DNA of 64,000 bases from Vespa crabro (GCF_910589235.1 NC_060964.1:4792992-4856991); one strand, 5' to 3'. Shown: positions 1 to 13,373, numbered from the stretch's first letter. The notes: a model not told the origin generated them from the sequence alone. Numbers and translations: made by a program.

Positions 1-19
1 GAATGATACAGGAAAGAGG

Positions 20-70
<51 letters not shown>

Positions 71-955
71 TGATCGAAACAATATTAACGTACCATCTGC
101 CACTTGGTCGTTTAAAAAAAAAAAAAGCTTTTTGCGATCGTTCCAGTTCGAAAGCTTCGCTTTTCATCACGTCATCGAAATGCACATATGTATACATGTA
201 GATGTAGTATAAAATCACGATACCGGAACTGTATATCACATAAATTTTTACAATCGTCGACGTGATCGTACCCAATCAAAGCGAATGCGAATCTAATCGC
301 GAACGTTGGGTCATTAGCATTAGATCATATACATCGAACGAAACTATTTGCGATGATTTATCAATCTATACGTTGATTGTCTATCAGATCGACATCGGTT
401 ATCGCACCACCATTGTATTTTGTGTATCCATAATTCTATCCTAAATTAAATAAACGTTTTTCCGCATGCGATCGTTACGGTAGAACTCAAAAGCTTTCCA
501 TAGATTTACTGTGCGATAATACCGGAATCGAGCGAATCGTAGCTTTCCCACCGGAGGGGAGTCACCCTATCCCCTTCCTCCTCCTATTCTGTTCACTGCG
601 AAAGCAATTTTACACTTTGCCGCGAGTGAAATAACCGTGGAATAACACAGCCGAAAGGTCCGCCGCGAAATCCTATTTTTTAACGAACATCCGTGGGAAG
701 GAAATAAACGGAATTATCGGAATGCAAATGATCTCTCGGCCGAACAGTTCCGGCGTATAGCCAAATACGCATAGAAATAGAGAAGAGAGAGAGGTCAGCC
801 TTGGGTCAGGTCAGGATACGATGGTGGCGGTACCCGTTTCATGGTGAAACATGAAACGGTGTGCCTCTACAGAAGCCGGAAACAAGCCTCAAAATTTATG
901 AGCTATTATTATGCATTCTGTTTTCTCTCGTCCGCGGTGGTCCGTCCTTTCGTCT

Positions 956-1023
<68 letters not shown>

Positions 1024-2208
1024 TCTCTCTTTCTCTTTCCTCCCTTACGTCATCCACCCCTCCTTTCCATACGTCGTCGTCGTCCGTACGTTCTCCAATA
1101 AACGTGCCGGACCGAGCTACTATTTTCGTGCACCGAAAATTTTCGTCACCTTCGTTAATCTTCCTCCGTGACAGAGGATCGCGCACGGGCGCGCTTATGC
1201 GCGTCCATTAATAAAGGAGAGAAGAGCTCTTGATAGGCGAAAAGCGCGAACGACGAATCATTACGCTCTTTCGTAAGCTTTCCCCTCTATCTTCTTTCGT
1301 CCAGCGTTCCGTACCATACTCCTTCCAAAATTATTAACGATAGTATTACCTCTCGCGATACATCCCCGATGAGATTTTAATGAAAAACAAATTAATTTTC
1401 GTTTAATCTTTTCAAATTCTTCCTCTTCCTATGTTCCTTTTTTCTTGTTTTTTACTCTCACATATTTTATTCATTGTATTTAACGTCGGAAGACAGAAAT
1501 TGCGAGATACCTAAAAGTTCAGGAAAAACTTTCCATTATTATTTATCGTACGATGTAACGTAAAAATTTAATTCATATTATCAAAGCTCTTTGCATTGTT
1601 CCATAGGATAGAAATTATTTGTTTTTCAACGAAAGGACGATAAATGAATACCTTTAACGACTATCGTTCATTCAATTAATAAATACGGACATATCGTTTA
1701 TCGTTAGGTCGCTTTCTTTGAATAAATAAAACGATTCATTTATTCGAAATTTTGACAAATCATTTCGTAATGTCGACGACGCGAAGTAAGTATTTCAACT
1801 TGTAAAATTTCATTTTAAACCAAGGAAGACAGTCGAACGTCATTTAGGAATTTCATTAAACCGTCTAGGACGGTTAGAGATGGTTCCAGTAGAGTACTGC
1901 TGAGTAAAACCTTGCTGAGTAGAATGGTAGACAAATAGAATGAAAGGAAAACCAAAAGATTAGAAAGAAAAAGGACAATTGAACGAATTGAAAGAATATT
2001 CGATATCCATGGAAAATTTTCCAAAATACCTATTGCCCCGTAGAATTAATAGAATTGCGAGGTAAAAATTTGAGGTGTCATTTTATGATTTACTAAAATA
2101 CTGTCTTAATTGAAAATAAATTATACGTTCTAGCCATTGACGGTTGTGGTCTCACACATTAACATGTATACGCATATATATATATATATATATATATATA
2201 CGTCGTCC

Positions 2209-2251
<43 letters not shown>

Positions 2252-3084
2252 ATGGATTTACATATATACATTGAGTTAACGCAGTTCGAATCGCATCTAT
2301 CAACTGCACCAACTACTTACCAGACAAAGCGAACAAGGAAATTAGAATCCAAGAGACGGAGAGAAAGATAGAAAGAGAGGGAGGGAGAGAGAGAGAGAAA
2401 GAGGAGAGACGTATATCTCTTGAAGCAATTCAAACCTAACCATAGCTCGTGCAAGGAAAGCTTAAATGGAACGCTCGGTTACTTCTATCCCCAGGCTTTG
2501 CCCATATAACAGATCGTTGAAATAAGAAAACGATTCGTGTTGGTGACCGGAGAAAGTAACGGATATATGGTCAAATAAGACGATCTTTCTTGCACAAGCA
2601 TAGGTTAGAGAAGATGGAAGATGATAGTTTACGAAGTTTTAAAGTACGAAGAACGATCGATTCAGACATCTGTAAAATAAAAATTACACTCGTATTCGAA
2701 CTCGAGAAATCATCTGTCTCTAGATATTCCGTTTAAATATATCAACTTTATTTCTTTCGATGGTTGCATCTTGATCTTTTTCTTTTATTTTATCTTAAAA
2801 TAACGGACTACTCTGTGGAAAGCTCAGTGGTGTTACAAAATAGGAATACACGGATATGTGGATACCGTGTTCTTTTCACTTTCTTTTTTCTTTTTTCTTT
2901 CTCTTTTTTCTTTTTCCTTTTATTTTTCCTTCCGATCCTTCTTTTATCGTTTCTCCTGTGAAATATTGAAAGTATCGTCTTACTTCGATAAATGAAAAGA
3001 AAAAATTCAGAGAGACTAAATTCGTCGAACGACAAAAGTAAATTGATTATTTGCGAATGGAACTTGTCAAAATATCGTTTACAG
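1..3084. other. Non-coding stretch upstream of the receptor 3' exons (probable intron), rich in microsatellites
   Basis: No supportable exon is seen. Because the first recognisable exon (3085) begins at a 3' splice site rather than a start codon, this stretch is probably intron of the same gene, whose upstream exons lie outside the window. It holds a (GA)n tract at about 21-69, a (CT)n tract at 961-1012, (TA)n tracts at about 2175-2200 and 2211-2248, and a (GA)-rich patch near 2360-2405. Long open frames over the GA/CT tracts are low-complexity artefacts. The segment 530-850 and 1040-1290 is less AT-rich than its surroundings, but I see no gene in it. Confidence 0.5.
961..1012. repeat. (CT)n microsatellite, 26 units
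   Basis: Uninterrupted CT dinucleotide run, with a degenerate CT-rich flank continuing to about 1040. It creates spurious Ser/Leu-rich and Arg/Glu-rich open frames on both strands. Confidence 0.97.
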
Positions 3085-3983
3085 GGGAATCGGTTTCCTC
3101 GGTCGACATGTCACCAATTTTGATCGGGCTAGGCGGTACGGCAACTGGATTGGGACTAATCGTAACCGGTGTCCTGATGGCTCTTTGGAGAAGACACGCG
3201 GCGACACCAACAAAACCAAAACCACTTCAACAATCTAGCATTGCGACTTTTACAAGCAAAGCCGAAGAAGAGGATGGAAATCCTGATCTTATACCTACAA
3301 CGGCCTTATCACATCATTTAACAGGTAATTTTTTATCTTCTTGATATTCGTCTTATTCAAATAGAAATGAAAAACTGTTATCAAACGATTTCTTCATATA
3401 ATCAAAAAATTATATAGTCAGAAATAATAACATCGATAAGTTTTTTCGATACAATTTCAGATAGAAAAATTCCAATTTGTGGTTCTTTGCCACGACGACC
3501 TCGACAATTGGAAGGACGAGAGATGTCGCATGATGTCTTAGAAGACTCAACTTACTCTCGAACATCGCCTAGTGTAAGTAATCGAATTTTTATCGTGATT
3601 ATTGTCAACGTCATATTCGTTAATCCTTTCTCTTTCTTTTTCTATTATATATTATATATGTAAAATGTTAAAGCAAAAACAAAGATAACAAATAAAATAA
3701 ATTCTATATTACGAAATTTTACATTAATTACATTACTTTACATTAATAACATATTGCAACAATATGTGTTCACATCTTCAATTAGTTTGTCGATTCGTAA
3801 TTTTAAAAGTAATTTAAATTCACTTTAAAATTAAGCATTTTAATTATTATAAGTGAATCTCTAGAAATAATAGCTTTCTAAACCTATGATCTATCTTATT
3901 TCCAGACGTTCTATAGTCTTCAAAGGCCACATCGTTATCCCGAAAGTATGAGAAATACGGCAATACAGGAGAGCTGCATTTAA
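3085..3983 (+). CDS. 3' exons of a single-pass membrane receptor (possibly sidestep-like Ig superfamily)
   Basis: Only the C-terminal part is in the window. Three exons join in phase: 3085-3324, 3461-3573 and 3906-3983, with stop TAA at 3981. The first starts after the acceptor TTTACAG and encodes a glycine-rich transmembrane helix (ILIGLGGTATGLGLIVTGVL) followed by WRRH as a stop-transfer signal. The cytoplasmic tail is about 100 residues, contains the stretch EEDGNPDLIP, and ends QESCI. A short external stub, one TM helix and a tail carrying a NPDLIP-like motif are reminiscent of insect sidestep-type immunoglobulin receptors. No Ig domain is visible here, so the family call is weak. The existence of the gene is firm from splice phase. 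Polyadenylation signals (AATAAA) occur near 4268 and 4315. Confidence 0.6.
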
Positions 3984-5144
3984 GAAGAAAATCTCAAAAG
4001 AATTGGACATTAAATAACAATATGGTTTGGAGATCCTGCCAAAAGATGAGCAGCAAAATACGAATCTTTCGTACGAAGCCCGATCATCGAATCACGTCCA
4101 GCAGGGTAAACGGTTTTTCTGATTTATAAATGGATTCCGAAGGAAAAGAAGCGACGAGAGATGGAGACATGTGGAAAATGCCAAATCATGCTTACGCCAT
4201 GTTGTACACGTTCGACCATACGAAAACATTTATAACCATTCACTATGCATTTGTAAATATTGTATATAAATAAAAACACATCAATTTCGTGTTACGTTCG
4301 AGAAACATACATCCAATAAACCCAATTTATCGTTGCCGGGAACAAAATTTTATTCCTTAAAATTGTATACTCTTTATAAATATATGTATACATACATACA
4401 TATGTATATGTGTGTATATATACAATATATATATATATGAATATTAAAATGTTTATAAAATATTATCAAGAGTAATGCTATATGCGTACGAATATGTTCA
4501 AGATCGAACGTAAAAGATTTTAACAAATGTTTCAAGAGTAAATCATTATCTATAGAGAAAGCACTATCGTACAACGAAGAATATAATTTAAGTAACCAAA
4601 CGTTTCATACTCGTAGAAAGATTCCACAGTTGTCACCGCTAAAATGTAGGACGAAAAAAGTACGAGATTTATCTTGGCCTCCTTTCGTAACGATCTTTGT
4701 TTTAGGGCGCGTAAATCTTCGCATTGTTAGATAGACATATTTCGTGATAGATCGTGGCGTACTCTTCAATTCCTCTTCCACGATATCTCGACCTCCTTAT
4801 TTTTTTTCTATTTCTTCAGTATTTCTAATAAATTGCTTATCAAAAATGCAAATTGTTCCTAAATACATAAAATACTTTGACCGGAATATAATATGATATT
4901 CGAACTTTTGGCCGACTTTTTTTTGCCACTTTTTTAAATGCTAAAAAAGCATACTTACGTACTTCCAATCATTATTTCAAACATTTCGAACTCGTTAGTA
5001 AACTTTTATAAAAAACTTTTATAACGATAAATCGGTTCGCATTCTAAAATGAAAACAGCAAAAAAAATATGAGACAATTTGCAAATGAAAAAAATTAAAA
5101 AATATATATTGTTAACGAAAATCGATTTTTCGCAAAAGATTCGT

Positions 5145-5221
<77 letters not shown>

Positions 5222-6968
5222 TTAATGGTTTTTTACCAACGCGGAACGTCGAAATAGAAACAAATAGGATATCTAATTTCAAAATTGTATATAAAATATA
5301 TACATAGTTACATTTATTAGATAGACTCATAAGTCATAGATATGTAGATACTTCGAGGTTTCGTGCACGGTATCGAGCGATAAAAGAGAGAAGAGCAGAG
5401 AGAAGTAGCGGATGGTAAATGGCTGAGAAAAAGGACCTTACTCGTGGAGTTTTACCTAAGAGCTACGTGCAGACGTACCGAGAATCCCCTTAACGTCTTC
5501 GCAGGTTGAAACTTTTATGATTTCACGTTCGAGCACGTCCGTTTACGATCCACGAGTAGAAACGAACGAGCATGGAATTTCTATGTAGAACTGCAACACT
5601 GTGGCTGCTTTGCCGGGTGCATACCCTCGTCCAAACCGCACGAGATTCTTACCTATTTTCGAGAAATCAAGCAGCTGATTTAACCGCCAACCGAAAATCT
5701 CGACTCATTCTATAGACCTTTCCGTATACCTACTCGAAAATACCGAATAAAGCAGCGAACATTTGAAAAATATTGCCTTTCTCAAATCCTCGAATGACCA
5801 CTTTCGAATTAAACTTTGCTTTTTCGTTTAATATCTTACTTCACACGAATTAGCATGCTTTTTATTTTCGTATCTCATCTTTTCGGTTTTTTGCTCTAAA
5901 AAAATTAAAAATTAAACAAAAATATAATGTGCGTTTCTTATTACTCTAATCTCATTATCGATACAATATAATGTTAAAGTTCTAAATACAAGTTATTCTA
6001 TATAAGCGCTTATTTAAAATTATTCTCCTTTCTGATATAGCCTCAAACCAATAGTAATGAGATACAAGATAAAATACAATATTTAATTGATGCGTATGAA
6101 AATCTACTCGATAAAATCTAAAAATTTTGATGCATAAAATTTGTACAAAAAATCAGAAATTTCGATGATTCTTTCCGAAAATCGAAACATTTACACGATT
6201 TAATAGTACTCTACATTGATAAAAAAAAAAGATATACCACTAGACCAAATTTTTGCCATCATATTTTATATACGTCAATAATTATTGATAATTTAGGATT
6301 GTGTGGGCATAAAAAAAATGATACAAAAATTACCATATTATAAGAACATAAAAAAAAAAATAAGATAGCATTATCGACACGGTAAACTGAAAGTAATAGC
6401 AAAGAACTATTTTATTGATTAAAAAAATTGTCAGAAATAATAAATCATTACCTACCAACCGTGTAAATGGCAGGTGATAATATAAATTTCTTTACCAACA
6501 GAGTAAACATTCTAGTAATAGTAGATGCTTGCTTTACTGTCGTGCCGTTGATTATAGAATCCATTTTTGTCGACCGAGCTAATGTCCAAAATAATTTCTG
6601 TTTTACTGACCGAATAGAATTTGAGGAATAGTAGATACCAGTTTTATCGTCCGATTTGTATATAGCGAGATTATATATTTGTTTCATTGACAGTCTAGAT
6701 TTGTCATTAGGCTATGCCTAAGAACTGTAGCAATAAAATTTCAGTTAGGCGAATGTCTATATTTTTGCTACTGCAATGTTATGGACGACCAATTGTGCAA
6801 CGCGTTTGTTGAAACATTACTATTACGCCTTATGAAAAATGTGTATTGCCAACATAACTAATCAATATACCGCATTTTATGTTGCTACACTGTCAACATG
6901 AAAGGTTCATAAAAAGATCATAACCTATAAATTAAGTTGTGGTGTTTATTAAACTGGAAATATAAATA
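3984..6968. other. Intergenic, 3' UTR then AT-rich DNA
   Basis: After the 3' UTR of the receptor gene (to about 4330) there is no supportable gene. The stretch contains a TA-rich patch at 4377-4440, a long (TA)n tract at about 5149-5220, and a less AT-rich patch at 5340-5720 whose role I cannot tell. The segment 6430-6760 shares a 16-base near-match with the inverted sequence at 62081-62096 (see findings). The last ~150 bp is presumably the NRDE2 promoter. Confidence 0.5.
5149..5220. repeat. (TA)n microsatellite
   Basis: About 35 TA units with one GTA interruption near 5195. It produces a run of alternating Ile/Tyr in a spurious minus-strand frame. Confidence 0.95.
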
Positions 6969-9900
6969 ATGTCATTGTTTCCTGCTTATTCAAATGAAAA
7001 CGTAATTGATTCACCAAATAGCAATGTTTCACAACAATTGCAAAATGGTAAACTTTCTTAAACCATTATCGACATTCTTTTCCTGTAAAACCAAATTTCT
7101 AATTTATTTATTTATCATATTTATAATTTCAGATAATACATCAGCAAATTGGTTATCAAATTCAAGTTTTCAAACATATTTACAATCGCAAACACTTGTA
7201 GTAGATATTTCTTCAGACAATTCATCAGATAATGATTTCTCTACTTCCACGGATGTTCCTAACTCTAATACATCTTCTCACGAAAATAAACATTCCTATT
7301 ATAATTCTACTAAATTGGTTAAATCACGTACAAGTGAGGAAAGAAAAAAAACATCTAAACATACAAAAAAACGTAAGAAAGAACGAAAATCTAGTAGTAA
7401 AAAGAAAAACAAATATGAATATGAACGAGATGTAGCAAATGTATATTTTGAAGACAAACATCGAGATAGAGGAAACAGTACAGTAAATACATTATGTTCT
7501 AGAGCAAGACCATATTATAATGTCGGACAAAAATATCTTGGTTTTGTCTCATATAAACAAATTAAAAAAAATATTTATCAAAGATATCATGCGTATAACA
7601 TTGATCTACCAGAAAAAACAAAAAAGAATGATTTAATAATTAAAAGAGAAATCGCCAAAGATACAACAATAAATAAAAATGAAGAAATTCCATCTTGGTG
7701 TACAAATTTAGAAGAAGAGCAAACATTAAAAACACGAGAATATAATGAACAATTATTGGAAAATCCTAAAAACATAAAACTATGGTTGGAGTACATTGAG
7801 TTTCAGGTAATTTATTTATTAAAAAGATAATATTATTAAAAATTAATTGTAATACAATTTTTTTATATCTTACAAATAGGATACTCTGACTAAATTTCAA
7901 AAACATCAGTTAGCTAAGAATATTCAACGTTCTACAGTTTTAAGGAAGTTATCAATAGTTGAAAAAGCTTTAGAAAAAAATTCAGATTGTATAGAATTAT
8001 TAAAATTAAAATTGCGTTTTATGGAAGAAATATCACCTGCTGACGAATTTTCAAAAGAAATGGAAACATTAGTTAACAAGGACACAGGAAATGTTATTTT
8101 ATGGCAAGCTTTAATAATGGCTACACAAGGTTCAGTAGCAATGTGCACTGTCCCTAAAGTTTTAGATTTATATACAAAATGCTTTTGTATATTAAGACAA
8201 CGATCTCGGACAAATCCGCGCATTTATGATGAACGATTATTAGGTAGTATTTTTAATTATTTTTGCTAATATTTTAATTTTTATATACTATTTTTTCTAA
8301 ACTACTTTCATTATTGTAATACTAGAAATGCTATACCAGTGCTTAATTTTCTTGAGACATACTGGTTTGTGGGAACAAATGTGGGAAACAATACGTTTAA
8401 ATCTAATATTAAATCTCAATCTGAATAGAGATAGTTTGGTTTTTAAAAAAATTATAGATGAAAAAAAACTAAGTAAGTTGATTTATTTTTATATTAGATT
8501 TATAATTATAACATTAATTTATTCAAATATAATGTGTTTTTATAAATATTTTCAGTTGGAATGGAAGAGGTGGTATTAATGTCAAGATTGCCATTAAATC
8601 AACTATGGTTGAGAACAGAATCATTAAGGGAAAATTGTCATTGGATCAGTGTTAGTAAAGAGGAATTAGAATTAGTTGGGGATTCTCGTAGGTTTGTTAT
8701 ACCAGAAGATGTTGCCGATTTTGTACATCCAATAATTAGTCGTGATTCGAATTTTCGTATGGCAATTTATAGTCTCTTAGTTTTAAAAATACCGCTATTA
8801 CCAACAAGAAATTGCATCTTAAAGGTAAGCTGAATCATAATTTTAGATTGAAGTATAATTTCTAATGTCTTCATATGAATTTTTATACATATAGAATTTA
8901 GGTCTAAAAGAATTTGCATGGGGTGTGGATTCTTCAGAAGTATTATTTCCATTTGCATATCCGATAGTAGGTGAAATGGCTGGTCATAAAAAAAGGAAAG
9001 CATTAATGCATGGGATACTTGAAGGACATTTAACTTCTGGGCCTCAGTATCTTAAATTTCATCCTGCACAAGAACCATACTTAGATTTTATACGTGAAAC
9101 ATTTCATACAATTGCTGATAATTTACCAAATCTTGAGCGCAATAATATATATGTATGGTGGTTGAGATTTGAAAGATTACTTGTTTTTCTTAACAAAGAT
9201 GAGCCTTTGAAATATGATAATAAGTGAGTTAATAAAAATGAAATAATTTCTAATGTAATAATAATGAAATATACCTTACATTTTATATTACGAATATATG
9301 AATATTTTCTTTGCAGGGGAAAAAAATTGAAATCTATATTGAAGGAATTTTTAAAAAAAGATGTAAATAGAAATAACTTACATTTTTATAAAGAATATGC
9401 TTTAATAGAAAAAGAAATGGGTAGATTTGAAAGCTGTATTAATATTTTAGAAACGGCTATTCAATCTAATTGTACTTGTCCGTCTATGATATCAGATCAT
9501 GAAGAAAAAGCTGCTTTATTTAACTTGTATAGGACACTTTTTGAAACTTTATTAAATACTGAAACATATAAAGAAGCACACAAAGAAAAGATATTAAATG
9601 TCATTAAGCACATGGTACCAGGATCAACTGATACTCAATTATTACTTGTTGAAAAATACTTAAGAGATTGTGTCAACAATTTTTTGAAAACAGAACCAAT
9701 GAGTAAAGATATAGATACGTTTTTTTTACCAAATTTGGATTGTGACGTCATTGTATGTTATACATTATTTTTGTATGTAAAAAATAATAATATTGAAGAA
9801 ATTATTAATATATACAAATGTTGTATAGAACATTGCAAAGAATCCCACTTACAGGTATAAATTTAATCTTGTTCTATTATTGTTGCCTTGTTCTTTTATT

Positions 9901-10676
9901 GTTATTATTGTAATAATTTTTATTTATTGCAGGAAATGATATATGAAAGTGAACTTGTAATTTTACAATTACATTATGAAAACTTTCCAGATCTGGATAA
10001 TAATTTGAATAAAATATTACATGATATGTTAGAATTATATCCAGATAATTTTTATGCACTATCTATTTATGCCCACAAACAGGTAAGTTTGAAAACTTGC
10101 AAATCAATATAAAATTTAATGTTGTAGTATCTATATTTTAAGCAACAAATATTTTTATAGAGTGAATTACCAAGTTGGAAAATTAACAACACAAAATCCG
10201 AGTTTTCAGTTTGGAAAGCATTATCCTTGTGTTTAGCTGGACGTAAACGAACTCATTTTTTAATGCAACTTGATCATGATGCAGCTTGTGCATCACGTAA
10301 CAAATTATTGTCACTTCATAGAATATTTGCAAGGTTTCTCTTAAAAAATTTTTTTAAGAAATTATATAATCTTATTTATACATTAATTTATAATTATTAT
10401 ACTTCTTTGTTTTTAAGAACACCAGAAATAAGATATTGCCCACTTTTATGGAGAATATATATGCTTCTTCTTCGAGAACATAATTTATGTGAGAAAAAAG
10501 GAGAAGAAGTTTATCATGAAAGTGTAGCATTATGTCCTTGGGCAAGAAGTATTTATATTGATGCGGCTGAAGTTGCACCACAATTATTAACACAAATTCA
10601 AGATGTGATACGTGAAAAAGAATTACGAATGCATGTTACACCAGAAGAATTAAATATCTTGCGCGGTCATTTATAA
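6969..10676 (+). CDS. NRDE2: NRDE2 homologue (nuclear RNAi-defective 2, HAT-repeat protein)
   Basis: Ten exons join in phase to 993 residues: 6969-7047, 7133-7806, 7880-8243, 8326-8472, 8556-8824, 8895-9223, 9317-9854, 9933-10082, 10161-10333, 10418-10676. The N-terminal ~250 residues hold a Ser/Lys/Arg-rich region, then the conserved NRDE-2 segment (YFEDKHRDRGN, ARPYYNVGQKYLGF). The rest is helical half-a-TPR (HAT) repeats such as NPKNIKLWLEYIEFQ, LPLNQLWLRTESLRE and CPWARSIYIDAAEVA. Human NRDE2 is a nuclear-speckle protein that binds the exosome helicase MTR4, and in nematodes it acts in nuclear RNAi; the same role is inferred here. The ATG at 6969 gives the only frame that splices into exon 2. 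An internal ATG at 7006 is in another frame and is not used. Symbol from family resemblance, not a search. Confidence 0.88.
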
Positions 10677-10812
10677 AAAATAGTTATTTATGTACAAGTT
10701 GTTTCTAAATATAAATGTTTTTTTTTACGAATATATGTGTATATAATGTAAATAATATTAAAAATAATTTCATAAACAAATGTAAATAAATATTAATGTC
10801 ACAAAACTAGTA

Positions 10813-12830
10813 CCAGAGTAAAATACACTAATATTTAAACAATAGCAGATTCGTTTATATATTACGCAAGAAACTATAAAGAATTTTAATTTCACATTCC
10901 AATACTTTAAAATATTCAACACGTGGAAATATAGCCTTTTGTTAAATAAACATAAAAGCTATTCTTCTTAATTAAAACGACAACCGAGTCAATATACTTT
11001 TGAATTTCAACGCGTGACATGTCTTTTAAACGCAAAAACGGATAAAGTAATACTTTAGGTAATTATATAATTAATTAAACGATCTTTAAAAATACGGGAC
11101 ACAATAAAGTAATATTTAAATAATACTACGTTCATTTAAACATTAAAAAAATGAAAACGGGTGACAAATTTAAAATAAATCTAATACCTATACATTGAAA
11201 TTTTATCTCGGGGATGTTGGCCTTATGCAATATCAACATAAATGGTCCTTCTATTAACTTTGACAATTGACGAGTTAGTTTTCTTTTGCACTCCGACCAG
11301 TGAACATCATTACTCACTATCTCTAATCGCGAAAATTTATAAATTACTATTTTCGGTAATTTTATAACTAATTAAACAAATTATAATATACGCAACCTAC
11401 AATAAAGAAATATTTATAAAACAGCATATTCCATTAAACATTAAAAAGACGAAAACGAACGAGATATATAAAATAATTCTAAAACAAAATCAATATAATT
11501 TGAAAATTTATCACGGGATTGTTTGCCTTATGCAATATAAACATAATAGGACCTTATAATAACTTTGACCATCAGAGAGTAAGTCCTGTCATGTGAATCC
11601 GAAGTGTGAACATGGTGATTCTATTTTCATCCACACGAATATTAAACAAAAATACTTTCGCTAATTGTATAATTAATTAAACAATCTTTCAAGTACGCGG
11701 GATAGAATAAAGTAATATTTGAACAATAGTAAATTTATTCAAATATTAAACATACAGAAACGCGCATCGGACTTAGAATAATTTTAATATTTAATCCTAT
11801 TACTTTTAAATTTTAATTTTGGGGTAGTCGGCATTGTATAATGTAAACATAAACGCGCTTTCTCTTAACTTTAGCAGTTACCGAGTTAGTCCTCTCTTGC
11901 ACCCCGGCGTATGCACATCGTAATTATCATTTCCTACTCGAGAAAACTTAGAAATTAATACATTCGCCAATTTTATAATTATTTAAACAATCTTTCAAGT
12001 ACGCGCGGTATAATAAAATAATATTTAAACAATAGTAAATTAATTTATACATTAAACATACTGAAACGCCCATCGGACTTAGAATAATTTTAATATTTAA
12101 TTCTATCACTTTTAAATTTTAATTTCGGGGAAGTCGGTCTTGTATAATGTAAACATAAACGCGCTTTAACTTAACTTTAACATATACCGAGTTAGTCCTA
12201 TCTTGCACTCCGGCGTGTGCACATCGTAATTATCATTTCCTACTCGCGAAAACTTAGAAATTAATACATTCGCTAATTTTATAATTATTTAAACAATCTT
12301 TCAAGTACGCGCGGTAGAATAAAATAATATTTAAACAATAACAAATTTATTTAAACATTAAACATAATGAAACGCGCATCGGACATAGAATAATTTTAAT
12401 ATTAAATTCTTTTAGTTTTAAATTTTAATTTCGGGATAGTCGGCCTTGTGTAATATAAAAATAAACTCGCTTTCTCTTAACTTTGACAGTTTTCGAGTTA
12501 TTTCTTTCTTGCACTTCGACCTGTCCACATCGCGAGTCTTTTCTAAGCACCAAAATTTATAAATTATTACTTTCGGTAATTTTACAATTATTTAAACAAT
12601 ATTTCAAGTACGCAGGATAGAGTAATGCAATTTTTAAACAATAGTACATTTATTTTATAAATAAATATTCTGAAACGCTCGCGGGACTTAGAATAATTTT
12701 AATTAAATATTTGGATACTTAAATATTTTAATTTCGGGACAATTGCTACGTGTAATATAAACATAAACACGCTTTATCTCAAGTTTGACAGTTATGGAGT
12801 TAGTTTCCTCTTACATTCCGGCTGGTAAAG
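10813..12830. repeat. Tandem array of ~305-bp units (about 7 diverged copies)
   Basis: The phrase AATAAARTAATATTTAAACAATAG recurs near 10815, 11103, 11402, 11706, 12012, 12318 and 12620, giving a period of roughly 290-306 bp. Each unit repeats the same order of landmarks: TTTAAACATTAAA, a GAAACGCGCATCGG-like block, ATTTTAATTTCGGG, a TATAATGTAAACATAAA block, GAGTTAGTCCTCTCTTGCAC, CACATCGTAATTATC, and TTTAAACAATCTTTCAAGTACGC. The units at 11706, 12012 and 12318 are the most alike; the outer ones are more diverged. No protein frame is conserved between units. The array lies directly upstream of the hairpin-rich region and could be its promoter or 5' part, or a satellite. Confidence 0.85.
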
Positions 12831-12951
12831 ATTGAAATTCTGTTTTTTATTGACTTGAACGATTACCGGATCAGTTCTCCTTTATCCTTTTACGAGTAAA
12901 CACCGAAGGACTCTCAGGATGTTTTTGCTACACGTATCAAAGAATATTAAG

Positions 12952-13049
12952 GTAAATATATTTTTTTATCCCACATTTCTTCAATATTTTATACAGCTTC
13001 TTATTATAACGGTGATATTAATAATTTTGTTTTTATTTTTTTGTTTCAG
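12952..13049 (+). other. Putative 98-bp intron of the noncoding locus
   Basis: It begins GTAAATAT after AAG and ends TTTTTTTGTTTCAG. Size and T-rich 3' end match introns of the neighbouring genes. It separates the 305-bp array from the hairpin cluster. No coding frame crosses it convincingly. Confidence 0.4.
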
Positions 13050-13050
13050 G

Positions 13051-13083
13051 ACATCATTGCAATCGGGCGGGAACCAATGATGT
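13051..13083 (+). other. Inverted repeat, 9-bp stem at the start of the putative exon
   Basis: ACATCATTG pairs perfectly with CAATGATGT around a 15-base GC-rich loop. It starts one base after the putative acceptor. Confidence 0.6.
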
Positions 13084-13178
13084 AATCGATTATTTATATC
13101 GCTTAAATATTAATATCGTGAAATAGAAGCAGTGTTCGTTCGTTCGCGTTCCGCGATTTAAATAGCAAAAATTTTTGC

Positions 13179-13203
13179 AACGTCTGCGTGCAATGCAGTC
13201 GTT
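13179..13203 (+). other. Inverted repeat, 4+4-bp stem with a T:T mismatch
   Basis: AACG-T-CTGC faces GCAG-T-CGTT around a 7-base loop. The 14-base palindrome GCAAAAATTTTTGC lies just upstream at about 13165-13178. Confidence 0.5.
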
Positions 13204-13340
13204 AGAATCAGTGTTTTTTCGCTAAGTTTATTAATTTTTTAACAGTCGCATAGGCTGTATTTATAAAAGACAGTAGAGTTTCGCGAAGTAAATTCAGTGA
13301 CCGTTCGTTAAAAAATAACTATCGCGCAATCGAGTCAGTG

Positions 13341-13373
13341 CATCATTGAAGAGGTTGTTGATCAACTTCGATG
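13341..13373 (+). other. Bulged hairpin (CATC-GAA-GTTG stem)
   Basis: CATC, GAA and GTTG on the 5' side pair with CAAC, TTC and GATG on the 3' side. Two 3-base bulges (ATT, GAG) lie on the 5' arm only, and the loop is TTGAT. Confidence 0.5.

Noticed and set aside
841..1211. Overlapping Ser/Leu- or Arg/Glu-rich open frames on both strands
   Set aside because: They are created by the (CT)n microsatellite at 961-1012; no splice support and no family features.
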